Origin: Microbacterium sp. Root553
Lineage (GTDB): Bacteria > Actinomycetota > Actinomycetes > Actinomycetales > Microbacteriaceae
Length of the DNA: 64,000 nt
Reading direction: 5' to 3'
Assembly: GCF_001426995.1 (NCBI RefSeq)
Contig: NZ_LMFY01000001.1
Coordinates: 2,537,471 to 2,601,470, forward strand
Shown: piece by piece, positions 25,167 through 35,398 of the stretch
Position numbering within the stretch: the first letter of the stretch is position 1
How the letters are laid out: each line of letters starts with the position of its first letter
Translations under genes and position numbers: made by a program
The notes under the pieces: generated by a model
What the model was told of the DNA's origin: nothing
The model's database searches: none
What the model saw: the letters and a program-made list of their open reading frames with translations, nothing else

Positions 25167-27107
25167 TCAGCGGCGTTCGCGGAGAGGCAGGTCGATCGTG
25201 CCCGTCTCGCCGGTCTGACGCGCGACGGGGATCCGGGTTCCCAACACCTGGGAGACCACATCCTGGGCGATCTTCGCCGCAGTGAGGCCCGCGTCTGCGA
25301 GGATCTGGTCCCGCGAGGCATGGTCGATGAACTCGTCCGGGAGCCCGAGCTCGTCCACCGCCGTATCGATGCCGGCTTCACGGAGCACCTGGCGCACGCG
25401 CGTGCCGATTCCTCCGACGCGGATCCCGTCTTCGATCGTGATGACGAGACGGTGTCGCGCCGCCATGCTCACGATCGACGGCTGCACCGGGATCGCCCAG
25501 CGCGGATCGATCACGGTCGCCCCGATGCCCTGAGCGCGCAGCCGCTCGGCGACGTCCATCGCGAGAGCCGCGAACGGGCCGATCGCCACGAGCAGCACGT
25601 CTTCGGATTCGCCTCTGGAGAGCACGTCGACACCGTCATGCAGCCGCTCGACGGCAGGGAGCTCCGGCGAGACATCGCCCTTGGGGAAGCGGATGACCGT
25701 CGGAGCGTCGTCCACCAGGACGGCCTCATCGAGTGCCTCCCTCAGACGCTCCCCGTCGCGGGGAGCCGCGATGCGGATGTGCGGCACGATCTGCAGCATC
25801 GCCAGATCCCACATGCCGTGATGGCTGGGGCCGTCAGGACCGGTCACACCGGCGCGGTCGAGCACGAAGGTGACGCCCGCCCGGTGCAGTGCGACGTCCA
25901 TCAGCACCTGGTCGAACGCGCGACCCATGAAGGTCGCGTACAGCGCGACGACCGGATGCAGGCCGCCGAAGGCGAGCCCTGCCGCCGAGGCGACCGCGTG
26001 CTGCTCGGCGATGCCCACGTCGTAGACGCGGTCGGGGAAGCGCTCCGCGAACGGGGCGAGTCCGGTCGGTCGCAGCATCGCGGCGGTCATGGCGATGACA
26101 TCGTCACGGCGCTCGCCCACCGACACCAACGCGTCCGAGAAGACCTCGGTCCACCCCGTGCCGCCCGACGAGAGCGTCTCGCCGGTCACCGGATCGATGC
26201 GGCCGACGGCATGGAACTGATCCGCCTCGTCGTCTCGTGCGGGCTGGTAGCCCCGACCCTTCTCGGTGATCGTGTGCACGATCACCGGTGCGCCGTAGGA
26301 CTTCGCCAGCTCGAGCGTCTCGAGGAGCGCGGGCAGATCGTGTCCGTCGATCGGACCGAGGTACTTGATGTCCAGGTTGGAGTACAGCGCCTCGTTATTC
26401 GTGAATCGCGAGAGGAAACCGTGGGTTCCTCCCCGCACTCCGCGGAAGACCGCGCGACCGACGGGTCCGAAGGCCCGGAACAGGCGATCGGACTTGTGAT
26501 GCAGATCCTTGTAGGCCGCGGCCGTGCGTACGCGGTTGAGATAGCGCGACATGCCGCCGATGGTCGGTGCGTACGACCGCCCGTTGTCGTTCACGACGAT
26601 CACCAGGTTGCGGTCGTTGTCGTCGGAGATGTTGTTGAGCGCCTCCCAGGTCATTCCCCCGGTGAGTGACCCGTCTCCGAGCACGGCGACCACATGTCGG
26701 TCCGCTCGTCCGGTGGCGGTGAGGGCGCGAGAGACGCCGTCGGCCCAGCTCAGCGAGCTGGAGGCATGCGACGACTCCACGACGTCGTGCGCGCTCTCGC
26801 TGCGCTGTGGATAGCCGGCCAGTCCGCCGCGCAGACGGAGCTTCGAGAAGTCCTGGCGCCCGGTGAGGAGCTTGTGCACGTACGACTGGTGCCCGGTGTC
26901 GAAGATGAAGGGGTCATCGGGTGAGGAGAAGACGCGGTGCAGCGCGATCGTGAGCTCGACGACGCCGAGGTTCGGGCCGAGATGCCCGCCGGTGCGGGAG
27001 ACGTTCTCGACCAGGAATTCCCGGATCTCCGCCGCGAGTTCGACCAGCTGGTCCTCGGACAGTGCGTCCAGGTCGCGGGGTCCTGAGATGCTCGGAAGGA
27101 TCGGCAT
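25167..27107 (-). CDS. dxs: 1-deoxy-D-xylulose-5-phosphate synthase
   Basis: A 646-residue thiamine-diphosphate enzyme that joins pyruvate and glyceraldehyde-3-phosphate in the first step of the non-mevalonate isoprenoid pathway. Motifs: GHLGPNLGVVELTIALH, DTGHQSYVHKLLTG, the ThDP loop GDGSLTGGMTWEALNN, the transketolase middle domain with DVGIAEQHAV, and DRAGVTGPDGPSHHG. GGAGG lies 6 bases before the ATG at 27107. The DUF3000-rnd ... dxs neighbourhood matches Mycobacterium. Confidence 0.96.
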   Translation of the reverse strand: MPILPSISGPRDLDALSEDQLVELAAEIREFLVENVSRTGGHLGPNLGVVELTIALHRVFSSPDDPFIFDTGHQSYVHKLLTGRQDFSKLRLRGGLAGYPQRSESAHDVVESSHASSSLSWADGVSRALTATGRADRHVVAVLGDGSLTGGMTWEALNNISDDNDRNLVIVVNDNGRSYAPTIGGMSRYLNRVRTAAAYKDLHHKSDRLFRAFGPVGRAVFRGVRGGTHGFLSRFTNNEALYSNLDIKYLGPIDGHDLPALLETLELAKSYGAPVIVHTITEKGRGYQPARDDEADQFHAVGRIDPVTGETLSSGGTGWTEVFSDALVSVGERRDDVIAMTAAMLRPTGLAPFAERFPDRVYDVGIAEQHAVASAAGLAFGGLHPVVALYATFMGRAFDQVLMDVALHRAGVTFVLDRAGVTGPDGPSHHGMWDLAMLQIVPHIRIAAPRDGERLREALDEAVLVDDAPTVIRFPKGDVSPELPAVERLHDGVDVLSRGESEDVLLVAIGPFAALAMDVAERLRAQGIGATVIDPRWAIPVQPSIVSMAARHRLVITIEDGIRVGGIGTRVRQVLREAGIDTAVDELGLPDEFIDHASRDQILADAGLTAAKIAQDVVSQVLGTRIPVARQTGETGTIDLPLRERR

Positions 27108-27229
27108 CTGCACCTCCTCATAGGCACCGTAGACGGCATCCGTTCGGTTCGGACGCCTGATCGATCCTACCTCGGGGCATCCGTGAAAGCTCGGAGCGAC
27201 CGCTCCCCTTGACACCGCGCACGGCATGC

Positions 27230-27265
27230 GACAGGGGCCCGATTCCGAAGAATCGGGCCCCTGTC
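27230..27265 (-). terminator. Hairpin terminator after aconitase
   Basis: A perfect 16-bp stem (GACAGGGGCCCGATTC) with loop CGAA, 9 bases beyond the acnA stop. No T-tract. Confidence 0.8.
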
Positions 27266-27274
27266 GACGGTCGA

Positions 27275-30112
<2,838 letters not shown>

Positions 30113-30238
30113 GAATCCGTCTCCTTCTATTCGGATGGGAGCGACAGGCGCCTCCATCTTGCTCGCCAGCGAGCCCCTGCGGCTAGCAAGGCAGACCTAA
30201 CCAGTCTGCTCTGCTCGACCCGCGAGCGGAAGCCTGCA

Positions 30239-30262
30239 ATTTATCTTGATGTCAAGATAAAT
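30239..30262. promoter_or_regulatory. Perfect palindrome upstream of aconitase (candidate operator)
   Basis: ATTTATCTTGA, TG, then the exact reverse complement. It is AT-rich in a GC-rich region, lies 127 bases upstream of the acnA start and 4 bases from the DUF3159 stop. Its form suits a MarR-type dimer; in Streptomyces the MarR-family TamR controls aconitase, but whether this is its site is inference. A second inverted repeat, GCAGAC-N7-GTCTGC, lies nearer the gene at 30191-30209. Confidence 0.65.
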
Positions 30263-30265
30263 CTA

Positions 30266-31000
30266 TCACGCCCGAGCTGTGTCTCCGGCATCCGACGCGC
30301 GCGGATACAGCGCCCGCACGACCAGGAAGGTCACTGCGATCAGCGGAGCGAACAGCGGCAGGCCCATGACCAGCTTCAGGGTCCCCAGTGCGGTGACGTC
30401 GCCGGCCAGGTACAGCGGCAGCTGCACCGCGAGCCGCGCGAAGAACAGGGCGGCCCACGCGACGCCGAGCCACAGGAATGCCCTGCGCTTGCGCCGGTCA
30501 CTCCGCCAGGCGGTGCCCTCCCCCATCAGAAAGCCCACGGCGAGGCCGATCAGCGACCACCCGACGAGTGCGGAGACGAGCATGGCGGAACCGTAGACGG
30601 CGTTCGTGATGAGCCCGGGCACGAAGTTGTCCTCGCCCCGCCCGGTCAGCAGCGCGAGCGCTGCCGCTGCGGCCGCAGCGACGAGACCGCCGATCGCGGC
30701 CGACGGAGGCGACTTCTGCACCAGCCGGACGACGGTGAACACCGCCGCAAGTCCGACGGAGACCCCGAGGGGCAGGATGAGCGGCTCGGGCCGAACCGTG
30801 AACAGGATGACGAACGCGAGGCTCGGCAGCACCGATTCCAGGATGCCGCGCCAGCCGCCCATCGCGGACCACACGACCTTGCCGGTGGCGCTGCTCTCGT
30901 TCGGATCCAGTCCGGCGCGCCGTGCCGCACCGCCGAGGGCCGCGCCCACGATGTCCGACGCCGTCTGCTCGCGCTCCGGCTCGGGGACCTGCGTGCTCAC
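30266..31000 (-). CDS. DUF3159 family membrane protein
   Basis: A 244-residue actinobacterial membrane protein with about six helices starting near residue 57 (SVLPSLAFVILFTV). The cytoplasmic N-terminus has DIVGAALGGAARRAGLDP and the GGWRGILESVLPSL signature of DUF3159. GEGTAWR follows the long central helices. Function unknown. The GTG start overlaps the DUF3710 stop as GTGA, so it is the last gene of the dut-DUF3710-DUF3159 operon, an arrangement also found in Mycobacterium. Confidence 0.88.
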   Translation of the reverse strand: MSTQVPEPEREQTASDIVGAALGGAARRAGLDPNESSATGKVVWSAMGGWRGILESVLPSLAFVILFTVRPEPLILPLGVSVGLAAVFTVVRLVQKSPPSAAIGGLVAAAAAAALALLTGRGEDNFVPGLITNAVYGSAMLVSALVGWSLIGLAVGFLMGEGTAWRSDRRKRRAFLWLGVAWAALFFARLAVQLPLYLAGDVTALGTLKLVMGLPLFAPLIAVTFLVVRALYPRASDAGDTARA

Positions 31001-31584
31001 GCGGAGCCGGGAGTCGCGGGCATCTTCAGCGGGATCAGATCGCGCGGCGGCATGGGCGCACCCCCGCGGACGACCACGATCGAGCGGAACAGGTCCTCGA
31101 CCTTGGCCGCGGCCTCGAGGTCGGAGGCGGCGGCACCGCCGATCACACCGCGGAGGAACCAGCGCGGGCCGTCGATGCCGATGAAACGGGCCAGACGCAG
31201 CTCCGATCCCTCGCTCGCTGCCGCAGGAACCTCGGCGAGGAGCTCCTTGCCGAGAGGGCCTTCGCGCTCCTCGACCCGGCCGCCCTGGGTGCGCACCTGG
31301 TCGCGCAGCTGAACGCGCGTCTCGTCCCAGAGCCCGCCGGACCGCGGTGCCGCGAAGGGCTGCACCTGCAGCGACGACTCGGCGTAGTCGAGACCGACCG
31401 CGACGATGCGCTTGGACTGCTCCTCGACCTCCAGGCGGAGGTTGAGCCCCTCGCGGGGAAGGATCTTGATGCCACCGAGATCGATGTACGGCCGCACCGG
31501 GTTCGCTTCGGAGTCGTCGAAGGGCCCCTGCGAGGCCCGATCGTGGGGAGCCGGCGCGGAGGGAGTCTCGTTGTTGTCAGTCAT
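30997..31584 (-). CDS. DUF3710 family protein
   Basis: A 195-residue soluble protein of unknown function: acidic N-terminus, then RPYIDLGGIKILPREGLNLRLEVEEQSKRIVAVGLDY, QVQPFAAPRSGGLWDETR, and RFIGIDGPRWFLRGVIGG, all typical of DUF3710. No catalytic motif is evident. It overlaps dut by 8 bases and DUF3159 by 4, so all three are translationally coupled. Confidence 0.88.
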   Translation of the reverse strand: MTDNNETPSAPAPHDRASQGPFDDSEANPVRPYIDLGGIKILPREGLNLRLEVEEQSKRIVAVGLDYAESSLQVQPFAAPRSGGLWDETRVQLRDQVRTQGGRVEEREGPLGKELLAEVPAAASEGSELRLARFIGIDGPRWFLRGVIGGAAASDLEAAAKVEDLFRSIVVVRGGAPMPPRDLIPLKMPATPGSA

Positions 31585-32050
31585 TGGTCTGTCCTGCCGA
31601 GGGGGAATGGGTGTCTGCCTGGTAGCCGGTCGAACCGAAGCCGCCTTCGCCGCGGATGCTGTCGGGCAGCTCCTCGACCGGGATGAAGACGGCACGGGTG
31701 ACCGGCATCACGATCAGCTGCGCGATGCGATCGCCGACGGCCACATCGTACGCGCTGTGGATGTCGGTGTTGATCAGGCTCACCTTGATCTCACCGCGGT
31801 AGCCGGCGTCGACGGTGCCCGGCGAGTTGACGATCGAGATGCCGTGCTTGGCGGCGAGCCCGCTGCGCGGGACCACGAAGGCCGCGTATCCGTCGGGCAG
31901 CGCGATCCGCACTCCGGTGGCGACCAGCGCACGCTCACCCGGTGCGAGGTGCACGGCCTCGGCAGCGACCAGATCTGCTCCCGCGTCGCCGGGGTGAGCG
32001 TATCCCGGCACCACAGAGGCGATAATGGGGACATCAACGGAATCAGTCAC
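31577..32050 (-). CDS. dut: Deoxyuridine 5'-triphosphate nucleotidohydrolase (dUTPase)
   Basis: A 157-residue trimeric dUTPase converting dUTP to dUMP, which keeps uracil out of DNA and feeds thymidylate synthesis. The five motifs are visible: PGDAGADL (1), PRSGLAAKHG (2), NSPGTVDAGYRGEIKV (3), GDRIAQLIV (4), and RGEGGFGSTG (5). GTG at 32050 has TAGCCT exactly 6 nt upstream, suggesting a leaderless transcript. The divergent DUF3093 gene starts only 12 bases away. Confidence 0.96.
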   Translation of the reverse strand: MTDSVDVPIIASVVPGYAHPGDAGADLVAAEAVHLAPGERALVATGVRIALPDGYAAFVVPRSGLAAKHGISIVNSPGTVDAGYRGEIKVSLINTDIHSAYDVAVGDRIAQLIVMPVTRAVFIPVEELPDSIRGEGGFGSTGYQADTHSPSAGQTND

Positions 32051-32056
32051 CCCCCG

Positions 32057-32062
32057 AGGCTA
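32057..32062 (-). promoter_or_regulatory. Leaderless -10 hexamer for dut
   Basis: On the minus strand TAGCCT, 6 nt, then GTG at 32050. The hexamer directly abuts the ATG of the divergent gene. Confidence 0.5.
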
Positions 32063-32527
32063 ATGCAGAACATCGACCCCGACACGCGCACCCGCTACCG
32101 CGAGAGACTGTCCCCCAGCCTGTGGCTGCTGGTGACGGTGGCTCTCGCCGGCCCGATGGTCGCGCTCATCGCGGTGCCCGCCGGCTCCACGATCGCTCTG
32201 GTCGCCGGGGCCGCCGTCTCGGCGCTGCTGGTGATCGCCGTGATCGCGGTCACCCCCGTCGTCGCGGTCGACGGTGACGTGCTGAGTGCGGGTCGAGCGC
32301 ACATCGAGGTCCGCCACCTCGGCGTGCCGATCGCCCTGACCGCCGAGGACGCCCGCCAGGCTCGCGGCCCGGGGCTTCCTGCACGCGGCTGGCACCTGAT
32401 CCGCGGCGGCATCGACGGTCTGGTCGTGGTGCCGAACATCGACCCCGATGACCCCGTCGACACCTGGACGATCTCGACCAGGACGCCCGACCGACTCGCC
32501 GCGGCGATCATCGCCGCGCAGGGCTGA
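32063..32527 (+). CDS. DUF3093 family membrane protein
   Basis: A 154-residue protein with two membrane helices (about residues 18-40 and 44-66) and a C-terminal beta-rich domain facing one side (AGRAHIEVRHLGVPIALTAEDARQARGPGL, RGGIDGLVVVPNIDPDDPVDTWTISTRTPDRLAAAI), as in DUF3093. Function unknown. It is divergent from dut with a 12-base gap, so its promoter must lie inside dut; GATAAT at 32021-32026 is a candidate -10. The same divergent arrangement is known in Mycobacterium. Confidence 0.85.
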   Translation: MQNIDPDTRTRYRERLSPSLWLLVTVALAGPMVALIAVPAGSTIALVAGAAVSALLVIAVIAVTPVVAVDGDVLSAGRAHIEVRHLGVPIALTAEDARQARGPGLPARGWHLIRGGIDGLVVVPNIDPDDPVDTWTISTRTPDRLAAAIIAAQG

Positions 32528-32618
32528 GCTCTTCCGCGCCGTCTCCGCGCTCTCTCCGCATGGCCCTAGAGCCGCGGCGGAACCCGGGCATACGCGATAC
32601 CCCCCTCGGAAAAGACGA

Positions 32619-32655
32619 CGCGCCCCCGACCATGACGGTCCGGGGCGCGTTTCTT
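32619..32655. terminator. Bidirectional terminator between DUF3093 and DUF4193
   Basis: 13-bp arms beginning CGCGCCCC with one mismatch, loop of 5, followed on the plus strand by TTTCTT and on the minus by CGTCTTTT. Confidence 0.85.
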
Positions 32656-32670
32656 CTCGCTCTGGTGCGC

Positions 32671-32964
32671 TCAGGCAGCGCACTCCTTGCAGATGGGGCC
32701 GGAGGCTCCCTCGTGGTCGAGCTGCGAACGGTGCTTCACGAGGAAGCAGTTCATGCAGGTGAACTCGTCCTGCTGCGGCGGCAGCACGACGACATCGAGC
32801 TCGAGATCGGAGAGGTCGGCTCCGGGGAGGTCGAAGCTGGACGGGTTGTCCGCATCCTCGTCTCCCGAAGAACCGGAGAGCTTGTCCGGCACACGCTCCT
32901 TGAGGGCTTCGATCGACTCGGAGTCGTCTTCACTCTTTCGAGGGGCGTCGTAATCGGTTGCCAT
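32671..32964 (-). CDS. DUF4193 zinc-finger protein
   Basis: A 97-residue acidic actinobacterial protein. The C-terminus carries a four-cysteine zinc site: C70 and C73 in FTCMNCFLV, C92 and C95 in ICKECAA. The N-terminal part is rich in Asp and Glu (ATDYDAPRKSEDDSESIEALKER), as usual for DUF4193. Function unknown. GGAG precedes the ATG at 32964. It faces SepH across a 197-base gap that holds a weak hairpin (GTTTGC ... CACGAG ... CTCGTG ... GCAAAC) but no gene. Confidence 0.9.
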   Translation of the reverse strand: MATDYDAPRKSEDDSESIEALKERVPDKLSGSSGDEDADNPSSFDLPGADLSDLELDVVVLPPQQDEFTCMNCFLVKHRSQLDHEGASGPICKECAA

Positions 32965-33161
32965 GTGGTGAATCTCCACTTTCATGCGAGTGGGTGGTGC
33001 GCCGTCGGGGGTAATCGGCGGCCATAGTTTGCATGACCACGAGGGAATAAGCAAATGCTCGTGGGTGCGACAGAGCAAACTCACGGCACGCCCAGAGTAT
33101 TCCCGCCTCGGGCCCGCCCCGCGTGACACCATGAACAGACACCCATCAGAGGGGCATTCGC

Positions 33162-34199
33162 ATGGAAAACGTCACCATCGTCGGCACGGAGGCAGGCCTG
33201 CTCGTACTCGCGACCGAGTCGGGCGAGCGGTTCGCGCTGCCCATCGACGACGTCCTGCATCGTGAGCTCCGCCGCGCCACACGGCAGAGCGAGCCGGCCG
33301 CGCAGCGCCTCGCCGCGAGCCCGCGCGACATCCAGGCGCAGATCCGCGCAGGACTCACCACGACCGAGGTCGCCGAGCTGCTGGGCATCGCCGTCGAGGA
33401 CGTCGTGCGCTTCGAGGGTCCGGTCCTCGCCGAGCGCGAGCACGTGATCGGTCAGGCACTCGCCGTCCCCGTCCTGATCGGCAGCGATGTCGAGCCCGAC
33501 GCGCAGCCGACGTTCGGCACCGCCATCCGCGCCAAGCTCGCAGAGGTCGAGGCCTCCGCCGAGCGGTGGGCCAGCTGGAAGGGCGAGAACGGTTGGGTCA
33601 TCAAGCTCGAGTTCAGCGCCAACGACGTCGACCACGACGCGCGCTGGAGCTTCGATCCCCGCCGCAGCGCCCTCTCGCCGCTCAACGCGGATGCGACCCA
33701 GCTCTCCCGTCAGGGCTCTCTTCCCGACGGACTGATCCCCCGGTTGCGCGCGGTCGACGCCGAGCGCCAGCCGTCGCCCTACAAGGACGACAGCCGCTTC
33801 GACTCCGGCGCGTTCGGACCGCGACTGGTGCCCACCCCCGAGAGCGAGGTCGACGACGTCGCGATCCCCGAGCGGTCCGCCGCCGCCGCGCAGAACGCCG
33901 CGACGAAACGGGCCCCGGAATCCGCGACCACCAGCCCGGAGACCGCCGATCTGCTCGAGGCGCTCCGCCGCCGCCGCGGTCAGCGCGAGACGGCCCCTCT
34001 TCTCGAGCATCCCGACGACGACGACGAGACGGGACCGATCGCGCTGTTCGATGCGTTCGAGGGCGATCAGTCCGACGAGCGCGAAGACGAACCCGCGGCA
34101 CCGGCCGAGCCGACGAACGAGACCGGCGGGCGGCGCAAGCGGCGTAACGCCATGCCGTCGTGGGATGAGATCGTCTTCGGCGCCAAGACCGACGAGTAG
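33162..34199 (+). CDS. sepH: Septation protein SepH
   Basis: A 345-residue actinobacterial cell-division protein. The N-terminal DUF3071 domain contains a helix-turn-helix (QAQIRAGLTTTEVAELLGIAVEDVVRFEG, about residues 58-86), followed by AEREHVIGQAL and the ASWKGENGWVIKLEFSANDVDHDARWSFDP block; the C-terminal half is disordered, acidic, and ends in a short conserved PSWDEIVFG motif. SepH in Streptomyces stimulates FtsZ assembly at the septum. GAGGGG precedes the ATG. Identification is firm; the role is by homology. Confidence 0.92.
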   Translation: MENVTIVGTEAGLLVLATESGERFALPIDDVLHRELRRATRQSEPAAQRLAASPRDIQAQIRAGLTTTEVAELLGIAVEDVVRFEGPVLAEREHVIGQALAVPVLIGSDVEPDAQPTFGTAIRAKLAEVEASAERWASWKGENGWVIKLEFSANDVDHDARWSFDPRRSALSPLNADATQLSRQGSLPDGLIPRLRAVDAERQPSPYKDDSRFDSGAFGPRLVPTPESEVDDVAIPERSAAAAQNAATKRAPESATTSPETADLLEALRRRRGQRETAPLLEHPDDDDETGPIALFDAFEGDQSDEREDEPAAPAEPTNETGGRRKRRNAMPSWDEIVFGAKTDE

Positions 34200-34207
34200 A
34201 CGCGGCG

Positions 34208-35329
34208 TCAGCGCGCGAAGGCCCCCAGCCGGAGCAGCGGTACCTGTCTCTCCTCCGGGGTGAGACCGCCGTGCTGTCCGACCATGCCACGACCTCGCTG
34301 GTCTGCGGCGGTGCCGTCGTAGACCGCGCCGTTCCCCCGTGCGACCACCAGCAGGTCGCCCATCCGTGACGCGGCGGCGGGCGCGATCGTCGGCCCGAAG
34401 AGCCCCGCGGCGATCGCGTCCTCCCTGGTGCCCACATCGGCCAGTCCCTGCAGATCCGAGGACCACTGCGCGGCGACGGCCGCGGCATCGGCCTCGGGGT
34501 CCGTGTAGACATGCAGCATCCTGGGCTCGCCGCCGATGTGACGGACGCCCGCGAGGTGCTCCGCCTCGAGGACGACCTGCCTGTGCGCCGGGACGTCGAC
34601 CATCCCGTGGTCCGAGGTGACGAGGACGCCGACCCCCGGGGGCACGCGGAGCGACAGGGCGCCGTCGATCTCCTCGAGCGCCGCGACCCACTGGGCGGAG
34701 TCGACGCCGTACCGATGCCCCGCCTTGTCGACCTCGGGGAGATAGCAGTAGACGAGCGCACCGGGGTTCCGCTCGGCCAGATCGTAGGCCGAAGCCACGC
34801 GATCCGCGGGTGTCTGCGCGGCGACGAAATCGGCTCCGCGCAGCGTCGCCCGAGTGAATCCGCTCTCGGCATACGCAGCGACACCGACCGCGTATGCCGG
34901 TCGCCCTTCCCCCCGCGCTCGCTCGAAGACGGTCGGGGCCGCCTGCCAGGTCATCGGATCCAGACCCTCGGACTCCCACCCGGTCAGCTGGTTCACGAGG
35001 ATGTCCCGCGCGGGATCACGGACGCGGTATCCGACCAGGCCGTGCTCGCCCGGCCACGCACCGGTCAGGATGCTGGTGAGCGCCGCCGCGGTGGTCGAAG
35101 GGAAGACCGAGTACGCCACGTCCTTCTTCGCCATACCCGCCGTGAGGGCGCGCGCATGCCCGGCGTGAGCGCGCAGACTGATGGCCCCGAGACCGTCGAC
35201 GAGGACCAGCACGACCGATTCGGCGCGCGGCAGCACCGCGGAGTCGCCGTGAAGGGCGTCGAACACGTCGTCCGCCACCCCGACGATGCTCCGAGCGGCG
35301 GCAGGCTCGGACGGTAGAATGAGGGACAC
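34208..35329 (-). CDS. Alkaline-phosphatase-superfamily protein (nucleotide pyrophosphatase/phosphodiesterase type)
   Basis: A 373-residue metal-dependent phosphatase fold: [20 protein letters not shown] with the first metal Asp, the nucleophile Thr in [39 protein letters not shown] with metal Asp and His, and [11 protein letters not shown] with the Asp-His pair; a further His lies in [10 protein letters not shown]. All ligands are present, so it is likely active on phosphodiesters or pyrophosphates. No signal peptide, so cytoplasmic. GTG start at 35329 with CAGACT 7 nt upstream. Its start faces parC over 69 bases. Confidence 0.88.
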   Translation of the reverse strand: MSLILPSEPAAARSIVGVADDVFDALHGDSAVLPRAESVVLVLVDGLGAISLRAHAGHARALTAGMAKKDVAYSVFPSTTAAALTSILTGAWPGEHGLVGYRVRDPARDILVNQLTGWESEGLDPMTWQAAPTVFERARGEGRPAYAVGVAAYAESGFTRATLRGADFVAAQTPADRVASAYDLAERNPGALVYCYLPEVDKAGHRYGVDSAQWVAALEEIDGALSLRVPPGVGVLVTSDHGMVDVPAHRQVVLEAEHLAGVRHIGGEPRMLHVYTDPEADAAAVAAQWSSDLQGLADVGTREDAIAAGLFGPTIAPAAASRMGDLLVVARGNGAVYDGTAADQRGRGMVGQHGGLTPEERQVPLLRLGAFAR

Positions 35330-35398
35330 CCGAGCCAGTCTGACACAGGCTCCCCCACGCGCTCAGTCTTTGCACAACTCAGCCTTCGCACACTCAGG

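Noticed and set aside
33020..33085. Nested weak inverted repeats between DUF4193 and sepH as an RNA element
   Set aside because: Arms of only 6-7 bases with long irregular loops; no known riboswitch shape.
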